A stretch of 64,000 bases of DNA. Origin: Brasenia schreberi. Taxonomy: Eukaryota > Streptophyta > Magnoliopsida > Nymphaeales > Cabombaceae. Every line of letters starts with the position of its first letter. The stretch's first letter is position 1. The stretch spans positions 14,709,501-14,773,500 of the forward strand of contig JAYKKT010000086.1 of the NCBI GenBank assembly GCA_036023115.1, written 5' to 3'. A program made the translations under genes and the position numbers. The notes below the pieces were generated by a model. The model searched no databases and was not told the DNA's origin. It saw only the letters and a program-made list of their open reading frames with translations. Below are positions 62,701-64,000 of this stretch, piece after piece.

Positions 62701-63211
62701 TTAGGCCCGTGTCTGTTCTCGGTAACTTCCATTCATGTCAACCAGGCCAACGCAGACACAGTCAGTTCTATCATGTTACTTTGGGCGGAGACCAATGTAC
62801 GGTTTTCAAATCGTGTTCGTGTTGGTTCTGTGTAGTTCCTATATCGCAGGCCTCCGCATTGAATATTGCGTAGGTTGGACGAATTCATTCAATCTGACTT
62901 AACTGGATAGTGGTGTAGGGAGCCCTAACACAGACATATACACGACTCAGCTTGTTCAAGGATTGAGGCTAATTTGAGCGTAAGTTTCGATCTTTGACCT
63001 TCAGCCTTGAGTTTGATTGGAGCTATTAACCAAGCAACTCGAGCTTGGATTGTTAGGCCTGTTCAATTTTCGAGCTTGAGCGAGCTCTACTAAGTTCAAA
63101 CCTAAACTCAAATTAGAACTCAACCGGTCAAAAACTCTACCAATTATCGGACAACAACAATTTTAAATTAAAAAGTACCCCATCAACACTCGATCAAGAT
63201 GCTACTCTTGT

Positions 63212-63214
<3 letters not shown>

Positions 63215-63284
<70 letters not shown>
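63215..63284. repeat. (AT)n microsatellite
   Basis: About 35 AT units. Confidence 0.95.
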
Positions 63285-63290
<6 letters not shown>

Positions 63291-64000
63291 CACTGATGAC
63301 GCTGCTCACTCATACCTGGTCCTAAGTATTTTGACTTAAAATCTCATGCTTGGGTTTAATTTAAAGATGATCTTTCATACCTTAAAAACTCTCTATTTAG
63401 GCATTGAACCCAACGGATCTTCAAGTTAAAGGCCATGACTTAACGAGGGTCATGTATATCTTGTGGGAATCTGCCTAACCCTAGACCTAGTTTGCCAATT
63501 TAAGGAGAAAACTCTATCAAGATTTCCCTCTTATTAAGGTGGGAGTTGGGGTTATCAACGAGTAATAAACCATAGCAGACACAGACCAAGCCTTGGAAAC
63601 ATGAAAAATTTATCATGTTCATAGCATACGTTGCATTGTTTGTATGGAATTCTAATTAGGTTTCATATTTTGTTAAAATACCTCATTAACTTGGGAAACC
63701 TAGATGTTGCCTTTTACATTATAAATAATTAAGCTTCACAATGACAGAATTATATTTGAATTCCAGTAAATTGTCGTGAGTTTCTTCTACTACTTATTTT
63801 ATCTTGGGCATCTTCCGTTGGATTTTCATCAAGTGAGTTTGCTTACTTTCATTTGATTGCTCCTAGTGGAAGAACTAGAATTGCCTGCGACTCTTCAGTC
63901 TTCATCTGATAAGTATGAAAACCGGACCTGGACATGTTCACTCATGCCCACCCCGTCAAGGGTGGACAGGATCCAATCACTCCTGATAAGTAATTTGACT

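Larger units (their letters stand above)
61868..64000. other. Intergenic region upstream of the OVATE gene
   Basis: Contains the leader and presumed promoter of the OVATE gene (nearest few hundred bases), a three-copy minisatellite (62417) and an AT tract (63215). No other gene recognised. Confidence 0.6.

Overview
This is nuclear DNA of a flowering plant. The gene families are plant types: a plant NEK kinase, a SULTR3 sulfate transporter, an IDM1-like PHD/acyltransferase protein and an OVATE family protein. Introns are long. The spaces between genes hold Copia and RTE/L1 retroelements, tRNA-like SINEs, a 5S-derived repeat and long AT and GA microsatellites. I cannot name the species from the sequence.

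Layout. (1) 0.4-6.6 kb, minus strand: a NIMA-related kinase gene, recognisable exon by exon but carrying several lesions, with a 5S rRNA-derived repeat in one intron. (2) 6.9-7.9 kb: an inverted duplication whose two halves are in swapped order. (3) 8-22 kb: no convincing gene; SINEs, a MITE-like element, tandem duplications, an RTE LINE fragment and microsatellites. (4) 22.2-28.9 kb: a decayed minus-strand Copia element with both LTRs, bordered by two inverted copies of another LTR-like sequence. (5) 30.0-41.8 kb, plus strand: a SULTR3 gene with frameshifts, nonsense codons, damaged splice sites and no STAS domain. (6) 42.3-54.3 kb, plus strand: an IDM1-like gene of nine exons and about 1196 residues, the only gene whose main reading frame is open. 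A Copia element (with an RTE LINE inside it) sits five bases past the exon 8 donor, and the tail exon occurs in about three copies. (7) 54.3-61.3 kb: LTR and L1 remnants. (8) 61.3-61.9 kb, minus strand: an OVATE gene with a TAG inside its OVATE domain. (9) 61.9-64 kb: intergenic, with a minisatellite and an AT tract.

The main message is that three of the four host genes show disabling changes, while the 2.5-kb first exon of the IDM1-like gene is open. This fits a degenerating (fractionating) duplicate segment better than uniform sequencing error. The genes do not form a functional cluster. No clearly new system was found. The best leads are the circularly permuted inverted duplication and the repeated tail exon next to the splice-site insertion in the IDM1-like gene.
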